Source: Streptomyces sp. CA-210063 (GTDB lineage: Bacteria; Actinomycetota; Actinomycetes; Streptomycetales; Streptomycetaceae). From it: a DNA stretch of 64,000 bases. Made by a program: the position numbers and the translations under genes. Positions within the stretch are counted from its first letter, which is position 1. The number at the start of each line of letters is the position of its first letter. This document shows positions 35,840-44,070 of this stretch, one piece after another. Location of the stretch: assembly GCF_024612015.1 (NCBI RefSeq), contig NZ_CP102512.1:1178001-1242000 (forward strand), written 5' to 3'. The notes under the pieces are model-generated. The model made no database searches, was not told the DNA's origin, and saw nothing but the letters and a program-made list of their open reading frames with translations.

Positions 35840-36880
35840 ATGGACCAACCCCCTCCCATGGCCCTTCTCGGCGGGCATCTCGCCACCGGTCTCGCCGACG
35901 TCACCAGCGATCCCTCGGCCCTGGAGTCCGAGGGCTTCTGGGCCGTGGTGGCCGACTTCGAGGGCCGTCTGACTTGCGCCCGCTTCCGCGACGTACGGCG
36001 GACCGAGGACCGCCATGTCCCCACGGCGCCCTGGCGTGGACCGCGCGCCGAGGCCTGGTCCACCTCGCTCGACCGCCTCGCGTACACGAGCGGAGTGAGC
36101 CGCATCCGTGAGCACATCGCCGCCGGTGAGGTCTACCAGGCGAACCTGTGCCGGGTCCTGTCCGCTCCCATCGGTGAGGGCGCCGACGTGGAGGCACTGG
36201 CCGGACTGCTCACACGGCACAACCCGGCGCCGTACGCCGGAGTCATCCGTGTCCCTAGCCACGGTGTGGAGGTGGCCTCCGCCTCGCCGGAACTCTTCCT
36301 CCGTCGCGACGGCGGAAACGTCACCTCCGGCCCCATCAAAGGAACTGGCCGCACCGAGGCGGACCTGCTGGACAAGGACCACGCGGAGAACGTGATGATC
36401 GTCGACCTGGTCCGCAACGACCTCGGCCGCGTCTGCGTCCCCGGTTCCGTGACCGTGCCCGACCTGTGTGCAGTGGAGAAGCACCCGGGGCTCGTCCACC
36501 TCGTGTCCACGGTGTCAGGGCGACTGAGTGACGGCGTGGGCTGGCCCGAGCTGCTGGCGGCGACCTTTCCGCCGGGATCGGTCACCGGGGCGCCCAAGGA
36601 GAGAGCCCTACGGATCATCGAGGCCCTGGAGACCTCACCCCGCGGTCCGTACTGCGGGGGAATCGGCTGGGTCGACGCAGACCACGCCCGCGGCGAACTG
36701 GCGGTCGGCATCCGCACCTTCTGGATCGACCGAGCCGAGGGACTCCTGAAGTTCGGTACGGGGGCGGGCATCACCTGGGAGTCGGAGCCGGAACGGGAGT
36801 TGTTGGAAACCGAGTTGAAAGCACACCGGCTGCTGGCCATCGCGTCGGCGGAGGTTCCCGGAGCCTGCTGCGGTGTGTAA
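35840..36880 (+). CDS. pabB: Chorismate-binding enzyme, aminodeoxychorismate synthase component I type
   Basis: A 346-residue chorismate-utilising enzyme of the TrpE/PabB family. Signature blocks: RIREHIAAGEVYQANLCRVL, ASASPELFLRR, SGPIKGTGRTEADLLDKDH, MIVDLVRNDLGRVC, EKHPGLVHLVSTVSGRL, PPGSVTGAPKERALRIIEAL and a final GTGAGITWES. The lysine in PIKGT is typical of PabB, where TrpE has PIAGT. It is shorter than classical PabB (about 450), missing much of the N-terminal domain. It would provide amino-deoxychorismate for p-aminobenzoate, the second folP substrate; the amidotransferase and lyase partners are not in the window. It follows folD by 60 nt. Confidence 0.88.
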   Translation: MDQPPPMALLGGHLATGLADVTSDPSALESEGFWAVVADFEGRLTCARFRDVRRTEDRHVPTAPWRGPRAEAWSTSLDRLAYTSGVSRIREHIAAGEVYQANLCRVLSAPIGEGADVEALAGLLTRHNPAPYAGVIRVPSHGVEVASASPELFLRRDGGNVTSGPIKGTGRTEADLLDKDHAENVMIVDLVRNDLGRVCVPGSVTVPDLCAVEKHPGLVHLVSTVSGRLSDGVGWPELLAATFPPGSVTGAPKERALRIIEALETSPRGPYCGGIGWVDADHARGELAVGIRTFWIDRAEGLLKFGTGAGITWESEPERELLETELKAHRLLAIASAEVPGACCGV

Positions 36881-36911
36881 CGGATGACGATTGTCCGGCG
36901 CGAGGCGCTGC

Positions 36912-36939
36912 CCGCGCGCTGAGGGGAGGCAGCGCGCGG
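36912..36939. terminator. Bidirectional terminator between pabB and ligM4
   Basis: Perfect 10-bp arms CCGCGCGCTG and CAGCGCGCGG with an 8-nt loop between two convergent genes. Confidence 0.7.
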
Positions 36940-36964
36940 ACAGCGCGTTCGGAGTGGCCGTGGC

Positions 36965-38308
36965 TCAGGCGTTGCGGCGGTAGCGCCGACGGGCGTGATC
37001 GTCGTACGGCGCCGGCTGGACCGTCGCGCGGACGCGAGGAAAGCCGAGGTCGGCGTCGGCAGAGGTGCCCGGCCCGGGGTGCCGGCCCCAGACCACGGAC
37101 ACCTCGGTTCCCTGCGCCGCCCACTCGCTGTCGACCAGGGCGAGCGAGAGGAGGGTGCCCAGGTGGTCGACCGGATCGGTCTGGAAGGTGACGCCGGCGA
37201 GCTCACCGGCGGCCATCTCGACGCGGTTGCGGGCGTAGCTGTGCACATAGCCCGGGTCCTCGCCGCCCCCGATGACCGAACGCACGTCCTCGGCGTCGAA
37301 GACCAGCGTCACCCGCGTACGCGTGACCCCCTCCTTCGCCTTCAGCAGGGCGTCCCGTCCGATGAAGTCGTGCCGGAAGGAGATCGACCTGCCGTAGCCC
37401 AGCTCGTAGGGCGAGGTGTAGTAGTCCTCGATCCGCTCCGAATAGAAGCTGCCGTGCAGGGGGTTCTGCCCCTCGTACGTGAACAGACCGACGAAGGCGC
37501 GGTAGTCGGCGAGATCCGGGTCGGTGTAGATCGCGGGCGTCGGGGTGGGGATCCAGCCGCTGCCCATGCTGGCTGTGGGGTAGGCCAGGGCGCCCACGCG
37601 GACGAGGCCGAGCGGCTCACCGGCCGCCATGAGGCAGTCACGCACCAGTGCGGCGTCCTGCCAGTCGCCGATGAACTCATACCCCGCCTGGCCCGCCATG
37701 CCGTGCCGCAGCGCCCGGAAGCGGGCGTGGCGGAGGGCCACCGGCGTCGAGTGGAAGAACTTCACCTCGGGCAGGGGGCCGCCGAAGGCGTTCTCGACAA
37801 GCTCCGCGGCCAGCGGGCCCTGGACCTGGTAGCGGAAGAGCCGGGCGTCGCGGCCCTCACGCCACCGGGCCTCGGGGTCGGTGATGAAGCCGACGTCGTA
37901 ACCGCCCTTCTCCCCGTGGTACTTGACCCAGTTCTGCGCGGCGGGAATGCCACTGAGGACGAAGCCGGCCTCGGCCGTACGCATCAGGATGCCGTCCGTG
38001 ACGATGTTGCCGTCGCCTGCCACCGGCACGAACTGCTTGGCCTGGCCGATCTCGAAGCGCGTGTAGTCGTTGGCGCTCACCGACTCCAGCAGCCGGACGG
38101 CGTCGGGCCCCTCGACGAAGGTGTCGGACATGTGGTGGGACAGATCCAGGAAGGCCACGGTCGAGCGCCAGGCGGCCTGCTCCCGGCGCCACCCCACGTA
38201 CTCGTCCTCGATGCCCTCCGGCAGCCACGGCTCGGCGTCGGGCTTCCACAACAGTCGTACGGCGGAGCCTGCCTGGTCGATGCCGTCCTGAAGACTCGGT
38301 GCCGCCAT
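36965..38308 (-). CDS. THF-dependent O-demethylase, LigM/DesA-like (GcvT fold), copy 4
   Basis: A 447-residue paralog of ligM3 (AAPSLQDGIDQAGSAVRLLW, YVGWRREQAAWRSTVAFLDL, SHHMSDTFVEGPDAVRLLES, AKQFVPVAGDGNIVTDGIL, KYHGEKGGYDVGFITDP, GSGWIPTPTPAIYTDPDLAD, DYYTSPYELGYGRSISFRHD). ATG at 38308 has GGAG about 10 nt upstream. It is divergent from lacI2; the gap between them holds three copies of the 14-bp operator. Convergent to the ligM3-pabB series, so it depends on that unit for cofactor recycling. Compared with ligM3 the stretch around the first substrate loop differs (STVAFLDLSHHMSDT versus EGVALLNLSHHMYDM), which may reflect another methoxylated substrate. Confidence 0.87.
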   Translation of the reverse strand: MAAPSLQDGIDQAGSAVRLLWKPDAEPWLPEGIEDEYVGWRREQAAWRSTVAFLDLSHHMSDTFVEGPDAVRLLESVSANDYTRFEIGQAKQFVPVAGDGNIVTDGILMRTAEAGFVLSGIPAAQNWVKYHGEKGGYDVGFITDPEARWREGRDARLFRYQVQGPLAAELVENAFGGPLPEVKFFHSTPVALRHARFRALRHGMAGQAGYEFIGDWQDAALVRDCLMAAGEPLGLVRVGALAYPTASMGSGWIPTPTPAIYTDPDLADYRAFVGLFTYEGQNPLHGSFYSERIEDYYTSPYELGYGRSISFRHDFIGRDALLKAKEGVTRTRVTLVFDAEDVRSVIGGGEDPGYVHSYARNRVEMAAGELAGVTFQTDPVDHLGTLLSLALVDSEWAAQGTEVSVVWGRHPGPGTSADADLGFPRVRATVQPAPYDDHARRRYRRNA

Positions 38309-38364
38309 GGGGGCATCGCTCCTCTCGCATGCTTCACGTCGACGAGCCTGCATCTCGGCAGGCG

Positions 38365-38378
38365 CTAAATCGATCTAG
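38365..38378. promoter_or_regulatory. 14-bp palindromic operator (site 9)
   Basis: CTAAATCGATCTAG, identical to sites 1 and 2. It is the first of three in the ligM4-lacI2 divergent region, 57 nt from the ligM4 start. Confidence 0.75.
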
Positions 38379-38402
38379 TGACAGATATGGAGTAGGTAAG
38401 AA

Positions 38403-38416
38403 CTGGAACGATCTAG
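38403..38416. promoter_or_regulatory. 14-bp palindromic operator (site 10)
   Basis: CTGGAACGATCTAG, second of three sites between ligM4 and lacI2, 38 bp from site 9. Confidence 0.7.
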
Positions 38417-38438
38417 TCGCGTAGGCTAGCCCCAAGCG

Positions 38439-38452
38439 CTTAATCGTTCTAG
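38439..38452. promoter_or_regulatory. 14-bp palindromic operator (site 11)
   Basis: CTTAATCGTTCTAG, third of three sites, 74 nt before the lacI2 start. Three copies at its own gene make lacI2 the best candidate for the regulator that reads this motif. Confidence 0.7.
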
Positions 38453-38525
38453 AGCTGGGACGCCACTTTCTTGACGCCGCTCGCGGGCGGGCGCGCCCAG
38501 TCCGTCGGAGAAGGAGTGTTCCCGT

Positions 38526-39452
38526 ATGGGCCGTTCTGGCCGGGTGACGTTGAGCGACGTGGCCAAGGTGTCCGGCGTGTCACGGGCGACCGTGAGCTTC
38601 GTCCTCAACGACGACCCGCGGCAGACGATCTCCGCAGCGACCCGGGAGCGGGTCCTGGAGGCAGCCAACGACCTGGGGTACGTCCCGCATGGGATCGCCC
38701 GCGCCCTGCGAGAGGGGTCTTCGCGCATCGTGGTGCTCAACGTGGACTGGGCGATGGAGGGCAACTTCTCCCGCAGCTACGTCCGGGGCCTGGACGAGGA
38801 ACTCGCCGAGCACGACCACGTTCTTCTCGTCCGGCACGGACACTCTGCGCCCGAGGCCACGCAGAAGATCCTCGACGCCATCGTGCCGCGCGCGGTGTTC
38901 AGGCTGGGCGAGGTCTACATGCAGGGACACGAGCCGATCGAAGAGGACTGGGACAGCGGGTTCGCCGCCAATGCCGCCCTACAGATCGGCTACCTCGCCG
39001 AACGCGGGCACAGCAGGATCGCGATGGCCATGCCCGACCACGAGTTCCCGCTGACCGAGGCCCGCCTCGGATTCGCCCGGGAGGCCGCCCGGCGCCTGGA
39101 GCTTCCGCCCCTGGAGCGCTTCGTCGTCCCGCGGCCCCGGGAAGTCGGCGCGGCCGCCGTCGAGGCGTTCCTGGCCGGGCACTCGGACGTGACCGCGCTG
39201 GCCGCCTTCGACGACGACATCGCGCTGCGCAGCCTGACCGCCCTGCGCGACCTCGGGGTGCGGGTGCCCGAGGACGTGGCGGTGATCGGCTTCGACGAGA
39301 CCGAGTACGGCTCCCTGTCGACGCCCGCGCTCACCACCGTGCACATCGATGCCGAGGTCCTCGGACGGCTCGCCGCTCGGAGCGCCCTCGGCATCGACAA
39401 GGAGGGGCTGGCCCCGGTGCCCGGCCGGATCGTGGCCCGCGCGTCGGCGTGA
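38526..39452 (+). CDS. LacI-family transcriptional regulator 2
   Basis: A 308-residue LacI regulator, paralog of lacI1. The helix-turn-helix VTLSDVAKVSGVSRATVSFV (residues about 7-26) is followed by LNDDPRQTISAATRERVLEA and YVPHGIARALREGSSRIVVL. The effector-binding domain continues to AVIGFDETEYGSLSTPALTT. ATG at 38526 has AAGGAG nine nt upstream. Three 14-bp CG-centred palindromes lie between it and ligM4. LacI-family operators usually carry a central CG, so I infer it binds this motif throughout the window, acting as local master regulator of ligM3/ligM4, both folP genes and two lysR genes. Ligand unknown. Confidence 0.92.
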   Translation: MGRSGRVTLSDVAKVSGVSRATVSFVLNDDPRQTISAATRERVLEAANDLGYVPHGIARALREGSSRIVVLNVDWAMEGNFSRSYVRGLDEELAEHDHVLLVRHGHSAPEATQKILDAIVPRAVFRLGEVYMQGHEPIEEDWDSGFAANAALQIGYLAERGHSRIAMAMPDHEFPLTEARLGFAREAARRLELPPLERFVVPRPREVGAAAVEAFLAGHSDVTALAAFDDDIALRSLTALRDLGVRVPEDVAVIGFDETEYGSLSTPALTTVHIDAEVLGRLAARSALGIDKEGLAPVPGRIVARASA

Positions 39453-39549
39453 CGACGCGCGGGCCCGTCACCGAGCGACGTACCGCTACGCCTGCTCCAT
39501 GAGGGCAGTGACCTGGCGCGCCCCGACGGCCTCGGGGATGGAGGCGGGA

Positions 39550-40170
39550 CGAATCGGCCGCCTCGCCCTTGCTCGGCCCGGTTCCGATTCTGCCCGCCGG
39601 GTTCCGACGTGGCCGGGGCAGCAGCAGGAGCGCGCACACCGCGGCCACGAGGGTCAGTGCCGCCGCCACGAGCAGGCACAGGGCATGCCGTCGATCATGG
39701 ACGCGCCCAGCGCACGTACGCGCCCCGAAGCGGCACGGACGTTCATCTCCGCGACCGCCCTCAGGCCGTCGGCCCGAGCTGTTTCGGTGATGCCGGCGCG
39801 CTGGCCCCGGCCAGCCCGGCGGCGGCGAGGTGACCGGGAAACGCGTCGAGGGCCCGGACGGTCAGCAGAGCGCCCAGCACGGCCGGTCCCAGGGCGCTGC
39901 GGACCTGCCGGAAACCGTTGTTGCCGGCCGCTGCCATACCGGCCTGCCGAGGCGGCACGGAGGCCACGGCCACGGCGGTCATCGGCGTGATGACGCAGCC
40001 CGTGCCAGGACCAGGACCGCCAATCGCCAAATGACATCGGCGAAGGGGGGTGTCTGCGTCGAGACTCGTCATCAGCAGCAGCGAGGCGGTGACCACGAAC
40101 AGACCGCCGACGATCATCACCCCCGGGGACACCCGGTGCGCTGGGTCGCCGAACACGGCGCCGAGCACGG
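39550..40170 (-). pseudogene. DHA2 MFS transporter C-terminal remnant
   Basis: Frameshifted minus-strand pieces match the C-terminal part of the pump at 2690-4288: SPGVMIVGGLFVVTASLLLM near 40130, then SVPPRQAGMAAAGNNGFRQV, SALGPAVLGALLTVRALDAF, PGHLAAAGLAG and finally AAALTLVAAVCALLLLPRPR near 39610. The N-terminal two thirds are absent. The rest of 39453-40343 shows nothing else. Confidence 0.7.
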
Positions 40171-40343
40171 CTGGGACGGTGCCCGGCTCACCGCGGGCGG
40201 GAAAAGCACGGGCAGCGAACTCGCGGCGGCCGTGGCCGCCAGGCGCTGGAGGAGGGGGCCCCTCGACCGCGCTCCAGGTCCTGCACTGTCCCGACCGGGG
40301 CGCGGAGCAAGCGCGCCAAGGCCGCCAAGCAATGCTGCGGCCC

Positions 40344-40455
40344 TGGACGGCCGACGTCTTGGACACGTCGCACGTCCCGGACGTGCGGCTGCGCACCGAC
40401 CGGCTGGTGTCGCCCGCCCACCCAGCCGACACCGCGGACCTGTCGGGCACCGCGA
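40344..40455. repeat. Direct repeat, unit 1
   Basis: About 110 bp repeated with roughly 80 percent identity by eye at 40887-40994. It contains an inverted repeat GCACGTCC-C-GGACGTGC. Each unit sits next to an Ldh 3' end (one decayed, one intact), suggesting that an Ldh-end-plus-spacer segment was tandemly duplicated. Confidence 0.6.
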
Positions 40456-40476
40456 CCTCTGTTCCCCGCGCTCCGG

Positions 40477-40880
40477 TCAGGCGACCGGCGTGGGCGGGGT
40501 GACCCCCAACTTCTCGGCGTGCTCCATGAGTTCGCGCCACAACCTGGGCGCCACCGGAATCCCCCGCGCGGCCCGTTCCACGGCCACGGCGGCGCTGCGC
40601 TCGCCCGGGTAGTACACGCCGTCGGCGACCGGCAGGCCCTTGAGCGTGGACAGCGTGGCCTCGACGCCCTCGGTGAAGCCCTCCGCGCCGCCGAAGGCGG
40701 CCGGGTCGACGGCGATGAAGGGGATGCAACTCTGGGCGACCGGCCGGCGCCGCCCAGCACGTCGTCGGCGGGACAGAGTTCCTCCGAGTTCCTCCGCGAA
40801 GGTCAGTCCACCCGGACCCGGAGCCTCGCGCAACACACGGCAGGCCGCGCCATCGTCGCCGTACGGTTGCCGGCCGATCT
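40477..40880 (-). pseudogene. Ldh family oxidoreductase remnant
   Basis: The minus strand ends with GVYYPGERSAAVAVERAARG, IPVAPRLWRELMEHAEKLGV and TPPTPVA, nearly the C-terminus of the intact Ldh at 41189-42271. Upstream come FIAVDPAAFGGAEGFTEGVE and then, after an internal deletion, GGLTFAEELGG, a worn version of the GSGMSLAFELL block. The N-terminal half is missing. Confidence 0.75.
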
Positions 40881-40886
40881 TCACTT

Positions 40887-40994
40887 TGGATGGCGGACGT
40901 CTTCGACACGTGAAACGTCCCGGACGTACGGCTGCGCGCTGACCGGCTGGTGTCGCCGCTCACCTCCGACACCGCGAACCTGACGGGCATCGCC
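40887..40994. repeat. Direct repeat, unit 2
   Basis: Second copy of the 110-bp repeat at 40344-40455; the internal dyad is reduced to ACGTCC-C-GGACGT. The 190 bp between it and the intact Ldh stop holds no recognisable gene. Confidence 0.6.
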
Positions 40995-41188
40995 CCAACC
41001 AACGGGGTTCCGCTCAGGCATCACGACGTGGCCGGGGCGACCACAGCTACGACGGCTCGGACGAGCAGAAGGCGCAGGAGACCTACTCCCTGATCGACCG
41101 CCATGTGCGGGAAGCTGTCCGGCACTGAGGAAACAGCAGTCGCCAACCGTCCCCTCCGATGGCTGGCGACATCCGATCCCGTCCCCGG

Positions 41189-42271
41189 TCAGACGAGGGG
41201 CGTGGGCGGGGTGATCCCGAACTTCTCGGCGTTCTCCATGAGTTCGCGCCACACCTTGGGCGCCACGGGAATGCCGTGCTCGGTCCGCTCCACGGCCACG
41301 GCGGCGCTGCGCTCGCCCGGGTAGTGCACGCCGTCGGCGCCGTCTGCGACCGGCAGGCCCTTGAGCGTGGACAACGTGGCCCCGACGCCCTCGGTGAAGC
41401 CCTCCGTACCTCCGAAGGCGGCCGGGTCGACGGCGATGAGGAGGGCGTTCTGGCGGTGCTTGCGGCCCTTCGGGTCGTCCGAGTGGAACGCGGCGAAGAT
41501 CGGCGCACCGACCAGGACGCTGGTGAGCAGCTCGAACGCGAGGGACATGCCGGACCCCTTGGCACCGCCCAGCGGCAACGGCATGACGGCCGTCGCGGGG
41601 TCGGTGGTGGGGGTGCCGTCCTCGGTGGCGGCCGCGCCCTCCGGCAGCGGGGTGCCGCTCGCCTTGGCCTGGCGGATCTTGCCGAGCGCGATGGTGGCGG
41701 TCGCCATGTCGAGCAGCAGCGGCGCGTGGCTCGACGACGGATCCGTAGGTACGGCGATGGCGAGCGGGCTGGTCGCCACCGCGGGGCCTTTCACCCCTGT
41801 GTAGCCCATGTTGGGCATGCCGGCGACGAAGCCGAGGCCGACCATGCCCTGTTCGGCGATCTTCGAGACGTAGTAGCCGATGGCGCCGGTGTGCACGGTG
41901 CCGCGCACGCCGACCGAGGCGATGCCGGTGGTGCGGGCCCGGCTCACGGCCTCCTCGGCCGCCGCGCTGAGCGCCACCGGGCCGGGGGCGCGGTCGGCGT
42001 CCAGGACGGCGGCGGCCGGCGTGGTCGACTCGATGCTGATCTCGGCCTGCGCGTTGGCCACGCCCTTGGCGAGCAGCTCCAGGTAGGCGGGGACGCGGGC
42101 GATGCCGTGCGAGTCGACGCCGCGCAGCGCGGCCCAGACGAACACGTCGGCGGTGGTGGCGGCGTGCTCCGGGCTGAGGCCGCCCTTCTCCAGCAGCGCG
42201 GCGGAGAAGATACGCAGGTCCTCGGCGGGGAGGCGTACCTTGCCCGGCTTGGGGGTCGGTGTGTCGGTCAT
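41189..42271 (-). CDS. Ldh family (malate/lactate type) NAD(P)H oxidoreductase, copy 2
   Basis: A 360-residue paralog of the gene at 12998-14059, with the same blocks: WAALRGVDSHGIARVPAYLE, VRGTVHTGAIGYYVSKIAEQ, GMPNMGYTGVKG, KASGTPLPEG, MPLPLGGAKGSGMSLAFELL. It is slightly longer, with inserts such as PTDPSSSHAPLLL. It lies 61 nt after the ThDP gene as the last gene of the second amidohydrolase operon. Expected to interconvert a 2-oxo and a 2-hydroxy acid. LhgO, encoded just upstream of this operon, also acts on 2-hydroxy acids, which fits a shared intermediate class; this is inference. Confidence 0.87.
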   Translation of the reverse strand: MTDTPTPKPGKVRLPAEDLRIFSAALLEKGGLSPEHAATTADVFVWAALRGVDSHGIARVPAYLELLAKGVANAQAEISIESTTPAAAVLDADRAPGPVALSAAAEEAVSRARTTGIASVGVRGTVHTGAIGYYVSKIAEQGMVGLGFVAGMPNMGYTGVKGPAVATSPLAIAVPTDPSSSHAPLLLDMATATIALGKIRQAKASGTPLPEGAAATEDGTPTTDPATAVMPLPLGGAKGSGMSLAFELLTSVLVGAPIFAAFHSDDPKGRKHRQNALLIAVDPAAFGGTEGFTEGVGATLSTLKGLPVADGADGVHYPGERSAAVAVERTEHGIPVAPKVWRELMENAEKFGITPPTPLV

Positions 42272-42332
42272 GGTGGCGGGTGCCTCCTGTTTTCTTGGCT
42301 CGTTCGCCGGTGGGGCGGAGCTGACTCGCGGA

Positions 42333-44057
42333 TCAGCGGGTGACGAGGACGTCGACGACGGCCGTCGTGCCCTCGGACACGGCCTTGAGAGCGCGCTCCA
42401 GCGCGGGCGCGAGCGCGTTCGGGGCGTCGACGGTCTCGGTGTGCATGCCGAACGGCTCGGCGAACGCGGCGAGTCGGGGCAGCCGGTGCAGATCGGTGCC
42501 GAGCCACTCCCCCGTCTCGGCGGCAGCGCCCTCTGGGTAGAACCTGCGGTGATTGAGGTTCATCGACTTGTAGACACGGTTGTTGAACACCACGACCAGC
42601 AGCGGGAGTTCGTACGCCTTCGACGCGTCGTACGACGGGATGACCGGGTTGTAGGCGAACGCACCGTCGCCGATCGTGAGCACCACCGGGCGCTCGCGTG
42701 CGGCGAGTTTGACGCCGAGCGCGACCGCGATGCCCTGGCCGAGTCCGCCCTGCACGTAGAAGTACGAGTCGGGGGCGTCGGTCCGCACATGGCGCTTGAC
42801 GACCCGGCTGTGGGTGATGGTCTCGTCGACGACGATCCCGTCCCGGCCCTCCAGCAGCTTGCGCAGGGTGGCGGCGACGAGCACCGGGTCGATGCCCTCG
42901 GCTCGGACCGAGGCCGTGGCCGTGGCCTTGGCCTCCGCGGCGGCGATCGCGGCCTCTTCGGCGGTGTGCCGTTCCTCCTGCGCCGTGCGACGCGCGGCCA
43001 CGGCGGTCTCGTCGAGATCCTTGGCCCGCTTGGCGAGCTGGCGCAGGGTGTTGGCGACGTTTCCTTCCAAGTACCTGTCGGCGTACAGCACTTGGTAGAC
43101 GACGTGCGGGCGCTGCGGCACCTCGTCGATGACGACGATCTGTGCCCTGGAGGGGCGGCGCGACGGCGGGTAGAAGGGGGCGCGGCAGTTGACGAGGAGG
43201 ATCAGGTCCGCCTCGTCCATCCACGGTCCGATGTCGCTGCCGGCGTGCAGCGGGTGGGTGCGCGGGAAGTTGCCGCAGACCGCCGAGTCGGGTTCGACGA
43301 CCGGGATGTGCCACGCCTCGGCGAAGGCGACGAGCGCCTCGAAGCCGCCCGCCTCGCGACCCGCCGTCTCCGTCACGATCACGGGATTGCGGGCCTCCCG
43401 GATCATCTGCGCGACCGGGTCGACCTCTTCGGGCGAGCTGTGCGTGGAGCCCGGCGGCACGATCGGCTTGGCCTCGCGGCCGTCCCACTCCTCCAGGAGG
43501 ATCTCCAGCGGGATGTTCAGGTACGCGGGGCCCGCCGGGGCTCGCCAGGCCAGTTCCCCCGCCCGCGTGATCATGGTGGGCAGGGTGTGGACACTGGCCG
43601 CCTCAGTGGACCACTTCGTGAAGGGCTGGGCCACGCCGTGCGGACCGCCCACGACGGACAGGTTGCGGTACCACTGGCCGCCCGGATCCTGCCCGGGGCC
43701 GTCGCCGTAGGTGGTCGACTCCGAGGAGCTGACCACCATGGGGACGCCCGCGAGCAGCGCCCCGTGGACGGCCATCGAGCCCTGGAGCAGGCCGGGGGCC
43801 GCATGCAGGAGCACACCCTGCGGGCGACGCTTGACGAGGCCGTAGCCGGTGGCCATGCCGACCGCGACGGTCTCGTGGGTCAGGTCCAGGTACTGCGGGC
43901 AGGGCTGCCCGTCCCGGTGGCGCCGGGCGAGGGACTCCCACACGGGGGCCCATTCGGACCCCGAGGAGCAGAAGAGGTAGTCGGCGCCGACGGCGTTGAA
44001 GGCGGAGACGAGAGCATCGCCGCCGTCGACCCCCGGAGAGTTGTTGGTGTCGGTCAT
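42333..44057 (-). CDS. ThDP-dependent decarboxylase/lyase family enzyme, copy 2
   Basis: A 574-residue paralog of the gene at 14079-15779. The glutamate motif LDLTHETVAVGMATGYG and the ThDP motif GDGAFAYNPVIPSYDASKAY...VVFNN are identical. The differences cluster at the N-terminus (TDTNNSPGVDGGDALVSAFN) and in a linker (EAKATATASVRAEGIDP) a few residues longer. ATG at 44057, 13 nt after the amidohydrolase stop. Both copies are intact, so either dosage or slightly different substrates may be selected. The reaction is probably 2-oxo acid decarboxylation or carboligation. Confidence 0.88.
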   Translation of the reverse strand: MTDTNNSPGVDGGDALVSAFNAVGADYLFCSSGSEWAPVWESLARRHRDGQPCPQYLDLTHETVAVGMATGYGLVKRRPQGVLLHAAPGLLQGSMAVHGALLAGVPMVVSSSESTTYGDGPGQDPGGQWYRNLSVVGGPHGVAQPFTKWSTEAASVHTLPTMITRAGELAWRAPAGPAYLNIPLEILLEEWDGREAKPIVPPGSTHSSPEEVDPVAQMIREARNPVIVTETAGREAGGFEALVAFAEAWHIPVVEPDSAVCGNFPRTHPLHAGSDIGPWMDEADLILLVNCRAPFYPPSRRPSRAQIVVIDEVPQRPHVVYQVLYADRYLEGNVANTLRQLAKRAKDLDETAVAARRTAQEERHTAEEAAIAAAEAKATATASVRAEGIDPVLVAATLRKLLEGRDGIVVDETITHSRVVKRHVRTDAPDSYFYVQGGLGQGIAVALGVKLAARERPVVLTIGDGAFAYNPVIPSYDASKAYELPLLVVVFNNRVYKSMNLNHRRFYPEGAAAETGEWLGTDLHRLPRLAAFAEPFGMHTETVDAPNALAPALERALKAVSEGTTAVVDVLVTR

Positions 44058-44070
44058 CTCCCGTGCTTCC

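Noticed and set aside
35840..36880. Anthranilate synthase component I
   Set aside because: PIKGT instead of PIAGT and the folate-gene setting favour aminodeoxychorismate synthase.
40881..41252. Separate small gene at the end of Ldh copy 2
   Set aside because: The frame is a shadow overlapping the Ldh 3' end and the 110-bp repeat, with no family resemblance.
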